From positions 1 through 64,000 of the forward strand of contig NZ_SOEZ01000078.1 in assembly GCF_004402215.1 (NCBI RefSeq): DNA of 64,000 nt, given 5' to 3'. Source of the stretch: Cryobacterium tagatosivorans. Its GTDB lineage: Bacteria; Actinomycetota; Actinomycetes; Actinomycetales; Microbacteriaceae. This document shows, in pieces, positions 19,411 through 28,043 of the stretch (position 1 is the first letter of the stretch; the number at the start of each line of letters is the position of its first letter). Under the pieces are notes generated by a model. The model had not been told where the DNA came from, searched no databases, and saw only the letters and a program-made list of their open reading frames with translations. Made by a program: the position numbers and the translations under genes.

Positions 19411-19980
19411 ATGACCGCCGCCCTGCCTCCCCTCCAGCGAATCGTCGATGAAGGCCTGCTGATCGCGATTTCCGCGGTCCGCATGGCAGTGAAGAACGAC
19501 ATCATCGTGGGCGCGCTCCGGGAGCACAGCGACTACGATCCGGCCAGGTATGCCGTCACCGCGAAGCGCGAGCTGGGTGTGCTGGCACGGCAGAACGACG
19601 AGTACGGCAAACGCGTGCACGGGCTCGGGAAGGTCCTCAGGCGGTCAGGGCGGGTTCACCTGCTCACCGAGGACGAGCGAGGCGATATCAGCCAGTTCGC
19701 GCTGCGGCGGCGCGTGCACAAGAAACTCGCCCTGGCCCTCGACGCCCTGGCCGAGGATGACGCCCAGGTGGCCCGCATCGTCGAGGACGCCCAACAGGCC
19801 GCGAGCGCGGAGATCCGCGACGCCGTGTCGAGCCGGCTCATCCGCCTGGCCATCGACCCGCGCGACCCCGACTACGAAGAGCGCCGTGCCGAGCGCATCG
19901 AGGTATTCAAACTCGTGAACCTGGCCATGCTCAAGGCGGCTCGAGACGTCGCGAACGGCACGGCCCTCAACGAGTACTGA
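19411..19980 (+). CDS. Conserved hypothetical protein, mostly helical, 189 aa
   Basis: I do not recognise a named domain. The protein is soluble and highly charged, with predicted long helices throughout: IVDEGLLIAISAVRMAVKNDIIVGALREHSDYD near the start, and EERRAERIEVFKLVNLAMLKAARD near the end. There is no signal peptide or Cys. Codon use and GC match its neighbours, which supports a true gene. It lies 66 bases after the MFS gene on the same strand. The ATG at 19411 is chosen because the ATG at 19398 is in another frame. Confidence 0.7.
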   Translation: MTAALPPLQRIVDEGLLIAISAVRMAVKNDIIVGALREHSDYDPARYAVTAKRELGVLARQNDEYGKRVHGLGKVLRRSGRVHLLTEDERGDISQFALRRRVHKKLALALDALAEDDAQVARIVEDAQQAASAEIRDAVSSRLIRLAIDPRDPDYEERRAERIEVFKLVNLAMLKAARDVANGTALNEY

Positions 19981-20106
19981 CGACGGCCGGATGCCGGCCC
20001 CGGGGGATCGTGTCGGGGGGCTTGCGGGTCCCGTCAACCGAGAGAATGCTGGTTGTGTTCCCCAAAAATATGCACGAAATCCATCGTGGTTGATAGGAGG
20101 CACCCC

Positions 20107-20559
20107 ATGTTAAACTCCCCGAACCGACTCGTCGGAATGATCTTCGGAGCGATCTATATCGTGGTCGGTCTGCTGGGCTTTACGGTGACAAGTACCGTCG
20201 CCTTCACGACTACGTCAGGCGAATTGCTCATCGGGGTCTTCGAGGTCAACCCGATGCTGAATGTGGCCCACCTGATCATCGGCGTGGCCCTGCTCATGGC
20301 CGGGCTGGCCAGCGTGATGGCGGCGAAGATCACCAACGGCGCCGTGGGCGCGGTGTTCCTGCTGCTTGGCATCGTCGGGTTCTTCATCGAGGACACGACG
20401 CTGAACGTCCTCGCACTGAACGCCGCCGACCACTACCTGCACCTCGTCAGCGCCGTCGTGCTCATCGCGGTCGCCCTGGCCGCCGACAGGAACCTGTCGA
20501 ACGAGGCGCCGGCCACGGTCCGGCAGCAGCAGCGCACCACCACGAGCGACACCGACTGA
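20107..20559 (+). CDS. DUF4383 membrane protein
   Basis: 150 aa from ATG 20107, with AGGAGG nine bases upstream. It has four membrane segments with the DUF4383 pattern: NRLVGMIFGAIYIVVGLLGF, NPMLNVAHLIIGVALLMAG, GAVFLLLGIVGFF and DHYLHLVSAVVLIAVAL. A short hydrophilic tail with QQQRTTTSDTD follows. Such proteins are common in actinobacteria, with unknown role. The upstream region is locally AT-rich (CCCCAAAAATATGCACGAAATC), suggesting its own promoter. Confidence 0.88.
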   Translation: MLNSPNRLVGMIFGAIYIVVGLLGFTVTSTVAFTTTSGELLIGVFEVNPMLNVAHLIIGVALLMAGLASVMAAKITNGAVGAVFLLLGIVGFFIEDTTLNVLALNAADHYLHLVSAVVLIAVALAADRNLSNEAPATVRQQQRTTTSDTD

Positions 20560-20577
20560 GACCGCTCTTCGACCTGG

Positions 20578-20599
20578 CTGTTGCCGGCAACGGCAACAG
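20578..20599. terminator. Stem-loop between convergent genes
   Basis: A perfect 9-bp stem CTGTTGCCG/CGGCAACAG with a GCAA tetraloop, between the DUF4383 gene and the convergent LmbE gene. GNRA tetraloops stabilise RNA hairpins. A bidirectional terminator is likely. Confidence 0.65.
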
Positions 20600-20616
20600 T
20601 CAGCGGCGGAGCCCAG

Positions 20617-21354
20617 TCAGGGGCGGAGCAGGCGCAGGCCGACCGATGTCCTGATCGGCTCTCGTTGCCCGCCGGAGTGCACCATGTCTGAACCGTGCAC
20701 GGTGAGTTGGCTCGTGTGGCAGTGCAGCGCGGCCGTCACCGCGTCGATCCGCGCGTCGAGGTCGAACCACTCGGCATCCGGCGTCGGCGCCTGCACGATC
20801 TCGGCGAACGGCGTGTCCCGGGCTCGGCCGGCCGACCGCGCTGCTTCGTGCATGCGCACGTGGTCGGGGTGCCCGTAGCCGCCGCCGCTGTCATAGCTCA
20901 CGACGAGCGAGGGCCGCAGTTGCGCAATGAGCGCGGCAACGTCGGCCGTGACCTCGGGCAACGGCGCCGGCGCGAGCGCGTCCTCGTCGACGTCGTCGGC
21001 GGGGCCGGCGAGACCCGGCCGGAGCCAGGTCATTCCCGAATCGCGGTAGCGGCGGGGGCGGAGCCCCTTCGCGCGCGCCGGCCCCTGGCCCAGCCAGAAC
21101 CGCTCGGAGATTCCCAGGGCGTCCGCAGCGCGCTGCAGCTCCGATTCTCGCGCCTGCGCCAGCGCGTCCGTTCCCTCGAGGCCCGAGAGCGGCCCAGGGA
21201 CCACCTCGCCCCGTTCGCCGCGGGTGGCGGTGAGGAGGAAGACCCGGCTGCCGCGCGCACTGAGCTCGGCGATCAACGCGCCGGTCGAAATCGTCTCGTC
21301 GTCGGGATGCGCGTGAACGAAGAGCACCGATGGCTTCCCCTGGAGGATGCTCAT
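20617..21354 (-). CDS. LmbE-family (PIG-L) deacetylase, MshB/Mca-like
   Basis: 245 aa from ATG 21354; a longer reading frame runs into the upstream gene but is a shadow of it. The zinc site is HAHPDDETI at residues 13-21, with SYDSGGGYGHPDHV near 155. MshB removes acetate from GlcNAc-inositol in mycothiol synthesis, and Mca cleaves mycothiol S-conjugates. It overlaps the MshA-like glycosyltransferase gene by four bases (ATGA), which favours an MshB-type role. At 245 aa it is shorter than the ~290 aa usual for both, so the exact substrate is open. Confidence 0.82.
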   Translation of the reverse strand: MSILQGKPSVLFVHAHPDDETISTGALIAELSARGSRVFLLTATRGERGEVVPGPLSGLEGTDALAQARESELQRAADALGISERFWLGQGPARAKGLRPRRYRDSGMTWLRPGLAGPADDVDEDALAPAPLPEVTADVAALIAQLRPSLVVSYDSGGGYGHPDHVRMHEAARSAGRARDTPFAEIVQAPTPDAEWFDLDARIDAVTAALHCHTSQLTVHGSDMVHSGGQREPIRTSVGLRLLRP

Positions 21355-22580
21355 GCGCTGGCGAGTTGCGGCAGCACGCCGGCCGTGCCCGGCCGCAGGA
21401 GAGCGGCGTACACGGCCAGCAGGCCCACGGACGAACGCGGCCAGTCGAAGTGCTCGGCGCGCTCGCGGGCGGCCAGGGACAGCCGCCGCGCCAGCCCCGG
21501 GTCGGCCAGGATCGTCGTGATGGCCTCGGCCCAGTCGGCGGGGTCCCGCGAGTCGACGACCAGGCCCGTCTCGCCGTGCACGACCGCTTCGCGCAGGCCC
21601 CCGGCTGCCGCGGCGACGACGGGCACTCCGCTCGCCGCGGCTTCCAGGGCGACCAGCCCGAACGTTTCCGAGTGGGAGGGAATGAGCACCACGCGGGCCC
21701 CGCGCAGCAGCGTCGCCAGGTTCGCCCGCGACTGCGGGCCGACGAAACGCACGCCGGCCTCGATCCCGTGGCCGGCGGCGAGCGTCCGGAGCTCCTCGAC
21801 GTAGCCGTCGAAGTCGGACGAGGCGTCGCCGGCGACGACCAGGTCGGGCCTGAGCGGTCCCGGCACGGCCGCGATCGCTTCGATCGCCAGGTCCAGGCCC
21901 TTCAACGGTTGCAGGCGGGCCGCGACGACGGCGTAGCCGCGGCCCTGCGGCGCTTCGGCCGCGGGATGGAACAGCGCCCCGTCGACGCCGGGCGGAACGA
22001 CCGCGATGCGATCCGGCCGCCCGCCGAGGCGTTCCGCGACGGTGTCGGCTTCCGCCTCGCTGATCGCGACGACGGCATCCGACTCCCGGGCCAGCCACGC
22101 CTCCCCGGCCATGCGCCCCGCGGATTCCGCGCGTTCGCCGGCGGACAGCGGCGTCGACTCGTCGGCTGCGATGCTGTGAAAGCTCTGCACATGCGGAATC
22201 CCGCGTTGCCGGGCGAGGGGGAGCGCGGCCATGCCCGAGAACCAGTGGTGCGAGTGGATGAGGTCGTACGGTCCCAGGGCGGCCAGGCGCATCCGGAACT
22301 CATCGATGAACGCCTCATGGTCGCCCTTGGCCACCGGCTCGGCCGGCCCCGCGTCGAGGAAGCGCAGGGTGACCCCGGGCGTGAGCTGCTGGTCGTCCGG
22401 CGCCTCGAACGACGAACGGCGGGTCAGGATGTCGACGGTATGACCCAGCGACGCCATCGCCTCCGCCTGGTGGCGCACGACCACGTTCATGCCCCCGGCG
22501 TCGCCCGAGCCGGGTTCGGCACCCGGCGAGGTGTGCAGGCTGACGAGCGCGATGCGCAGGGGAGTGGAGGCGTGGGGCAC
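21351..22580 (-). CDS. mshA: GT4 glycosyltransferase, MshA-like
   Basis: 409 aa. The N-terminal motif VSLHTSPGAEPGSGDAGGMN is close to that of MshA, which joins UDP-GlcNAc to inositol 3-phosphate in the first step of mycothiol synthesis. The nucleotide-sugar site shows ARLQPLKGLDLAIEAI and the EX7E region SHSETFGLVALEAAASG. Together with the coupled LmbE gene this looks like a mycothiol pair. MshA is usually ~430-480 aa, so this is a little short. Related GT4 enzymes of sucrose or teichoic acid metabolism remain possible. Confidence 0.78.
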   Translation of the reverse strand: MPHASTPLRIALVSLHTSPGAEPGSGDAGGMNVVVRHQAEAMASLGHTVDILTRRSSFEAPDDQQLTPGVTLRFLDAGPAEPVAKGDHEAFIDEFRMRLAALGPYDLIHSHHWFSGMAALPLARQRGIPHVQSFHSIAADESTPLSAGERAESAGRMAGEAWLARESDAVVAISEAEADTVAERLGGRPDRIAVVPPGVDGALFHPAAEAPQGRGYAVVAARLQPLKGLDLAIEAIAAVPGPLRPDLVVAGDASSDFDGYVEELRTLAAGHGIEAGVRFVGPQSRANLATLLRGARVVLIPSHSETFGLVALEAAASGVPVVAAAAGGLREAVVHGETGLVVDSRDPADWAEAITTILADPGLARRLSLAARERAEHFDWPRSSVGLLAVYAALLRPGTAGVLPQLASA

Positions 22581-22598
22581 CCGGGAATCTTAACCGAT

Positions 22599-22616
22599 GG
22601 GGGTGTGAATCACCCC
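22599..22616. promoter_or_regulatory. Inverted repeat between mshA-like and helicase genes
   Basis: A perfect 6-bp inverted repeat GGGGTG-5-CACCCC in the 110-base divergent gap. It could be an operator for either gene. It does not match the 19-bp rifampicin-associated element known upstream of some helR genes. Confidence 0.35.
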
Positions 22617-22690
22617 GGCAGCAGAGGAGCTGTCCCGGGTGCGGCGAGAAGGCGAGTAAACTCAAAGGTTGGATTTGAAGGGGTGTGTGA

Positions 22691-24937
22691 GTGGTCGACC
22701 AGGAACTGCAGCGGGAACAGGACTACGTTGCGACGCTGTACGCGCGACTGGACGCGCTGCAGCGCGAGGCCGAGCAGCAGCTCACGGCCGTGCGGATGCT
22801 CAATGTCGGCGGCAACCACCAGTCGCGTTCCGAGCGCGACACGTTCGCCCGCCTGTACGAAGACCGCATTGTCCAGCTTCGCGAGGTGGACGACCGCCTC
22901 GCCTTCGGCCGGCTGGAGACCGCACCGGACGAGGGCGGCGAGCCGGTCTACCGCTACATCGGTCGTGTCGGCCTGCGCGACGAAGACCTGAGCCCCCTGC
23001 TCCTCGACTGGCGCGTGCCGCAGGCGAGCGCGTTCTACCAGGCCACCGCCGCGACGCCGCTCGGGGCGCGGGCCCGCCGCCACCTGCTGTCCAAGGGGCG
23101 CCGGATCATCCGGATCGAAGACGAGATCCTCGACGTTGAACTCCTGGACGGCGATGCGGCTTCGCACCACCAGGGCGAGGGAGCCCTGCTCGCCGCCCTG
23201 ACCGCGCAGCGCACCGGCCACATGTCCGACATCGTCTCCACCATCCAGGCCGAGCAGGACCGCATCATCCGCTCGGACCTCAAGGGCGTCCTCGTCGTGC
23301 AGGGCGGGCCCGGCACCGGCAAGACCGCCGTGGCCCTGCACCGCGCGGCCTACCTGCTCTACACCCACCGCGACCGGCTGAAGAACTCCGGTGTGCTGAT
23401 CATCGGCCCGTCCCCGTCCTTCCTGCAGTACATCGAGGCCGTGCTCCCGTCGCTGGGCGAGACCGGCGTCGTGCTCGCGTCGGTCGGCCAGCTCTATCCC
23501 GGCGTCGAGGCGACCCGCGAGGATGCCCCGGCCGTCGCCGCGCTCAAGGGCCAGACCTTCATGGCTGATCTCATCGCACGCGCGGTGAGGTCCCGCCAGC
23601 GTGTGCCCGCCGCCCCGCAGCAGCTGATTGTCAACGGCGACCGGCTCACCCTGCAGCCCCAGCTGGTCGAGAACGCCATCCACCGCGCCCGGGTGGGCGG
23701 CAAGTCCCACAACGAAGCACGCGTCACGTTCGTCAAGAGCGCGCTGAACGCCCTCTCGCGCGAGTGGCTCGCGCAGCTGCAGGCCCAGGGCCGGTCGATG
23801 GACGACACCGACCTGCCCATGCTGCGCGAGGACCTTCGCCTGGCCGACGACGTGCGGGTGGCCCTGAACACTGCCTGGCTGCCCCTCACGCCCGAAAAGC
23901 TGCTGCAGGACCTGTACGCCCGCCCGCAGTGGCTCACCCAGCTGACCCCGCGCTGGAAGCCCGAGCAGCGGGCCCTCCTTCTGCGCCCCCGCGACGCCGA
24001 GTTCACGATCGCCGACATCCCCCTGCTCGACGAGGCGGCCGAGTACCTCGGCGAGTACAACGTCGTCGACGCGGCCCTGAAGCGCGCACAGAAGGAACAG
24101 CGGAAGCGCGACATCGAGAACGCCGAACTGGCCATCTCGAACATGGAGGTGAAGGGGCTCGTCAACGCGAAGGCCCTCGCCGACAACTTCGCCGAACTGG
24201 GCGACCGGGCGACCACTTCGGAACGCGCCGCCGTCGACCGCAGCTGGACCTACGGCCATGTCGTCATCGACGAGGCCCAGGAGCTCTCACCGATGCAGTG
24301 GCGGCTGGTCTTGCGCCGCGGTCCGCTCCGGTCGTTCACGATCGTCGGCGACATCGCCCAGGCGGCGTCGGCGGCGTCGGCGGCCAGCTGGAAGGACGCG
24401 CTCAAACCCATCCTCGAGTCGTCGCTCGAGGCCGATCGGTGGCGCCTCGAAGAGCTGACCGTGAACTATCGGACCCCCAGTCAGATCGCCAGGGTCGCCG
24501 AGACCGTGGCTCTGGCGCACGACCTGCCGATCACGCAGTCACGCGCGGTGCGAGCGAGCGAATGGCCGGTGGAGACGGTGACGGATGTCGCCGCGGCCAT
24601 CCGTCGCGACCGCGCCCTCGAGGCCGGCGGGACCCTCGCCGTGATCGTCGTCGACGACGCCATCGACGCCCTGCACGCCACGCTGGCCGCCGAATTCGAC
24701 GGCCTGGTCGGTCGCGGTCCGGCCGGCCTCACACGCGACATCGCGCTGCTCACCCCGCAGGACGCCAAGGGTCTCGAGTTCGATGCGGTGATCGTGGTCG
24801 ATCCGACGGCCATCGTCGCGGCGTCCGAGCGCGGGGCCGGCGCCCTGTACGTGGCGATGACCCGGTCGACGCAGCGCCTGTACCTGGTCTCCGACGGGCC
24901 GCTGCCGGCCGGGTTCGAACCGGCCCGGTTCGAGTAG
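22691..24937 (+). CDS. HelD/HelR-type UvrD-like helicase (RNA polymerase-associated)
   Basis: 748 aa from GTG. The N-terminal ~80 residues form a charged antiparallel coiled coil with MLNVGGNHQSRSERDTF, typical of HelD/HelR proteins. The UvrD-like core has Walker A GGPGTGKTA (~205-213), Walker B VVIDEAQELSPMQW, NYRTPSQIA and the final YVAMTRSTQRLYLV. These proteins use ATP to release stalled or drug-bound RNA polymerase; the Streptomyces member HelR protects from rifamycins. The architecture fits, though a drug role here is untested. It is divergent from the mycothiol-type pair. Confidence 0.85.
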   Translation: MVDQELQREQDYVATLYARLDALQREAEQQLTAVRMLNVGGNHQSRSERDTFARLYEDRIVQLREVDDRLAFGRLETAPDEGGEPVYRYIGRVGLRDEDLSPLLLDWRVPQASAFYQATAATPLGARARRHLLSKGRRIIRIEDEILDVELLDGDAASHHQGEGALLAALTAQRTGHMSDIVSTIQAEQDRIIRSDLKGVLVVQGGPGTGKTAVALHRAAYLLYTHRDRLKNSGVLIIGPSPSFLQYIEAVLPSLGETGVVLASVGQLYPGVEATREDAPAVAALKGQTFMADLIARAVRSRQRVPAAPQQLIVNGDRLTLQPQLVENAIHRARVGGKSHNEARVTFVKSALNALSREWLAQLQAQGRSMDDTDLPMLREDLRLADDVRVALNTAWLPLTPEKLLQDLYARPQWLTQLTPRWKPEQRALLLRPRDAEFTIADIPLLDEAAEYLGEYNVVDAALKRAQKEQRKRDIENAELAISNMEVKGLVNAKALADNFAELGDRATTSERAAVDRSWTYGHVVIDEAQELSPMQWRLVLRRGPLRSFTIVGDIAQAASAASAASWKDALKPILESSLEADRWRLEELTVNYRTPSQIARVAETVALAHDLPITQSRAVRASEWPVETVTDVAAAIRRDRALEAGGTLAVIVVDDAIDALHATLAAEFDGLVGRGPAGLTRDIALLTPQDAKGLEFDAVIVVDPTAIVAASERGAGALYVAMTRSTQRLYLVSDGPLPAGFEPARFE

Positions 24938-24979
24938 GTCCGGTTCGACTGGTTGCCGACCGGGCGACAGAATGGGCCC

Positions 24980-26686
24980 ATGTCCACTTCCCCCGGCACC
25001 GTCGCCTTTCGCCATGCTCGTGACCAGTTGATCGCCCTGCGCGAGGATGGCGCCCGCGCCGCGGCATCGTGGCGCTGGCCGGATGTCGGTGACTCATTCA
25101 ACTGGGCCAGGGACTGGTTCGACGTGGTCGCCGAGGCCAATGAGAAGACCGCGCTCTGGATCGTGGAGGAGGACGGCAGCGAGCGCAAGTACAGCTTCGC
25201 CGAGCTGCGACGCCGCTCGAACCAGGTCGCGAACTGGCTGCGCGAGCGTGGCGTGGGCCGAGGGGACCCGGTGATGTTGATGCTCGGCAACCAGGTCGAG
25301 CTGTGGGTGTCGATGCTCGCCGTGATGAAGCTCGGTGCCGTCATCCTGCCCACCTCGGCCGTGCTCGTCCCGCACGAACTCGCCGACCGCGTCGAGAGGG
25401 CGCAGGTGCGCCAGGTGATCGCGAACACCGAGGACGCCCACAAGTTCGACACCGTGCCGGGCGACTACCTGAGGATCAGCGTGGGAGCACGGGTCGACGG
25501 CTGGCTGCCGTTCGCGGACGCGTCCGACTCCTCGGCGGCCGACGTGGAGGCATCGGTGTCCACGGATGACCCGTCCCTGGTCTATTTCACGTCGGGCACG
25601 ACGAGCAGGCCCAAGATCGTCGTGCACACCTACCGCGCCTACCCGGTCGGCCACCTGACCACCATGTACTGGATCGGCGTTCGGCCGGGGGACGTGCACC
25701 TGGCCATCAGTTCACCGGGCTGGGGCAAGCACGCCTGGAGCAGCTTCTTCGCCCCGTGGATCGCCGAGGCGACCGTCTTCGTCTACAACTACGTGCGGTT
25801 CGACCCCGAGGCTCTGATGAAGCAGCTTGACCGGGCTGCGGTGACCTCCTTCTGCGCCCCGCCGACGGTGTGGCGCATGCTCATCCAGCACGACATCGAG
25901 AGGCGGCCGGGGGCGCTGCGGGAGATTCTCTCGGCCGGCGAACCGCTGAACCCCGAGGTCATCGCGCGGATCAAGCAGTGGTGGGGACTCGAGATCCGCG
26001 ACGGCTACGGCCAGACCGAGACGACGGCGCTGATCGGGAACGCCCCGGGGGCGGCGGTGGTGCCCGGAGCGATGGGTCGACCGCTGCCCGGCGTCGAGAT
26101 CGCCCTCATCGACCCGATCACCGGGGCCCCGGCGAGCGAGGGGGAGATCTGCCTCGATCTCGCCGCGGTTCCCCTCAACCTGATGGCCGGCTACCTCGGC
26201 AGCCCCGAGGCGACCGCGGAGTCGATGCGCGGCGGATACTTCCACACCGGGGACGTCGCCGTGCGGGACGACGACGGCTGCATCACCTTCGTCGGACGCA
26301 CCGACGACATCTTCAAGTCGTCCGACTTCAAGGTGTCGCCGTTCGAGGTCGAAAGCATCCTGATCGAGCACCCGGCCGTTCATGAGGCCGCCGTCGTCGG
26401 CGCTCCCGATGAGACGCGGCTGAACGTCACGAAGGCATACGTCGCGCTGGCCGCTGGCTGGGCGCCCAGCCAGGAGACCGCATTCGCCCTGCTCAGCCAC
26501 GCCCGCGCCTCGCTCCCGCCGTACATGCGGGTACGGCGGATCGAATTCTTCGAGCTGCCGAAGACCGCGTCTGGCAAAATCCGGCGGGTCGAACTGCGTC
26601 AGCGCGAGGTCGAGGCGGCGACGTCGGGCATCCGGATCGCCGTCGAATGGCGCGAGGAGGACTTCCCGGGCCTCAAGCGCGGCTGA
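24980..26686 (+). CDS. Acyl-CoA synthetase (AMP-binding, acetyl/medium-chain type)
   Basis: 568 aa from ATG 24980. The P-loop-like AMP motif is YFTSGTTSRPK (~205), followed by SPGWGKHAWSSFF, DGYGQTETT (adenine site), the GRTDDIFKSSDFKVSPFEVE hinge and the catalytic Lys in PKTASGKIRRVELR. It activates a carboxylic acid to an acyl-CoA through an acyl-AMP. The N-terminal WARDWFDVVAE and the SPGWGKHAW loop resemble the medium-chain (MACS) group. It is convergent with the DadA-like gene, with only two bases between stops. The acid it uses is unknown. Confidence 0.88.
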   Translation: MSTSPGTVAFRHARDQLIALREDGARAAASWRWPDVGDSFNWARDWFDVVAEANEKTALWIVEEDGSERKYSFAELRRRSNQVANWLRERGVGRGDPVMLMLGNQVELWVSMLAVMKLGAVILPTSAVLVPHELADRVERAQVRQVIANTEDAHKFDTVPGDYLRISVGARVDGWLPFADASDSSAADVEASVSTDDPSLVYFTSGTTSRPKIVVHTYRAYPVGHLTTMYWIGVRPGDVHLAISSPGWGKHAWSSFFAPWIAEATVFVYNYVRFDPEALMKQLDRAAVTSFCAPPTVWRMLIQHDIERRPGALREILSAGEPLNPEVIARIKQWWGLEIRDGYGQTETTALIGNAPGAAVVPGAMGRPLPGVEIALIDPITGAPASEGEICLDLAAVPLNLMAGYLGSPEATAESMRGGYFHTGDVAVRDDDGCITFVGRTDDIFKSSDFKVSPFEVESILIEHPAVHEAAVVGAPDETRLNVTKAYVALAAGWAPSQETAFALLSHARASLPPYMRVRRIEFFELPKTASGKIRRVELRQREVEAATSGIRIAVEWREEDFPGLKRG

Positions 26687-26688
26687 GA

Positions 26689-27933
26689 TCAGCGCAGCGG
26701 ATCGAACGCGCGGATCTCGGCCGGCACGGTCCCGGTGACGATCTGCCGGGCCAGCAGCTTGCCCGACGCCGGGCCCAGCACCATGCCCCACATCCCGTGC
26801 CCGCCGTTCACGAAGATCCCCGGCGTGCGTGTCGCGCCCAGCACAGGCAGGCCGTCGGGAGTCATCGGGCGGGACCCGACCCAGACATCCTGAAGGTCGT
26901 CCAGGTCCACGCCGGACAGCAGCGGCCGGACGGAGGCCACGATCGCGTCGACGCGGCGGCGCTGCAGCGGCTCGTCCGGGCGGCGGAACTCCATCGTGCC
27001 GGCGACACGCAGGCGTCCCCGGTAGGGCGTGCAGGCCACCCGGCTTGCCGGGAAGTAGATCGGGGAATCGGCCGGGCGGTCCGTGGCCACGCTGAACGAA
27101 TAGCCGCGTCCGGCCTGGACCATGGTGCGCACGCCGAGCCCGCGAGACAGCTCGGGCAGCCAGGCTCCCGCCGCCAGGACGGCCACGTCGGCCCGGATCC
27201 GCTCCTGACCGGCAATCTCCACGACCACACCGGCGGACTCCTTGTGCACGGACGTGACCCGCGCGCCCGACACGATCCTGCCGCCGCGGGCACGAACCAA
27301 ATCGGCCAGAGACTCCACGTACGGCCCCGGTTCGATGAAGCGCTGTCCCTCGACGGTGTAGACGGTCGACAGCCTGTCGGAGAGCTGCGGGATCGTGCGG
27401 GGGTCCGCGAGCCGGTTCACCGGCACGACCTGGCCCGCCTTCTCGACCAGTCGCAGTTCGTGCAGGAAGTGGTGACTCTCCTTCTCGCCCTCGAAGGCGA
27501 CGACGAAGGAACCCTCGCGGGTCGGCGCGGTCACCCCGTTGCTGCCGAGCTCGTCGAACGCGGCCAGCGCCATCTTGTCGATGGGGGTCAGGGCGGCCAT
27601 GGAGCCGGCCCACGCCTTGTTGGTGGCCCGCAGGCCGAATCGGGCCAGGAACGCCCACAGCCGAGGGTCGAAGCGCGCCGGAATGAGCAGCGGAGCCGAG
27701 GGATCCATCAGGGCCTTGGGGCCGTAGGTCAACAGGCTCGGATCGGCCAGCGGCATGGCCATGCCGGGGGTGAGCCAGCCCGCGTTGCCCCAGGACGAGC
27801 CCGCGGCGACTCCCTCCCGGTCGAGCACCGTCACCTCGACGCCGTGATACTGCAGGTGCCACGCCGTGGCCAGGCCGGTCATGCCGGCGCCCACGATCAC
27901 TGCGGTGCGCGGTTTGGTGATGCCTGTTGACAC
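26689..27933 (-). CDS. DadA-like FAD-dependent amino-acid dehydrogenase
   Basis: 414 aa from GTG 27933, with AAGGGAG upstream; the frame stays open above it but is not gene-like. The FAD Rossmann motif is VIVGAGMTGLATAWHL (~11-26), followed by DREGVAAGSSWGNAGWL, as in D-amino-acid dehydrogenases, and the C-terminal SRPMTPDGLPVLG and NGGHGMWGMVLGP. It would oxidise a D-amino acid or similar amine and pass electrons to the membrane. The next gene upstream on this strand is a serine hydrolase that could release D-amino acids; this link is inference. Confidence 0.85.
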   Translation of the reverse strand: MSTGITKPRTAVIVGAGMTGLATAWHLQYHGVEVTVLDREGVAAGSSWGNAGWLTPGMAMPLADPSLLTYGPKALMDPSAPLLIPARFDPRLWAFLARFGLRATNKAWAGSMAALTPIDKMALAAFDELGSNGVTAPTREGSFVVAFEGEKESHHFLHELRLVEKAGQVVPVNRLADPRTIPQLSDRLSTVYTVEGQRFIEPGPYVESLADLVRARGGRIVSGARVTSVHKESAGVVVEIAGQERIRADVAVLAAGAWLPELSRGLGVRTMVQAGRGYSFSVATDRPADSPIYFPASRVACTPYRGRLRVAGTMEFRRPDEPLQRRRVDAIVASVRPLLSGVDLDDLQDVWVGSRPMTPDGLPVLGATRTPGIFVNGGHGMWGMVLGPASGKLLARQIVTGTVPAEIRAFDPLR

Positions 27934-28043
27934 GTGGAGCTCCCTTGGCCGTTCGGTGAATAGTGCTGGCGTTCGTGTTCGCGCAAGGCGCAATCGTTCC
28001 CGGGAATGCCCGGACGCGATTCCCCGTCCCCAGGGAACCGTGA

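Noticed and set aside
20617-22098. A 493-codon version of the LmbE protein
   Set aside because: The added N-terminus overlaps the MshA-like gene and is Arg/Gly-rich noise; ATG 21354 fits the family start.
22591-22690. A rifampicin-associated element upstream of the HelR-type gene
   Set aside because: I looked for the 19-bp GGGGCTTGC-type repeat; only an unrelated 6-bp inverted repeat is present.
24905-24952. tRNA-like GGTTCGA motifs
   Set aside because: They are repeated codons at the 3' end of the helicase gene (FEPARFE); no cloverleaf can be drawn.
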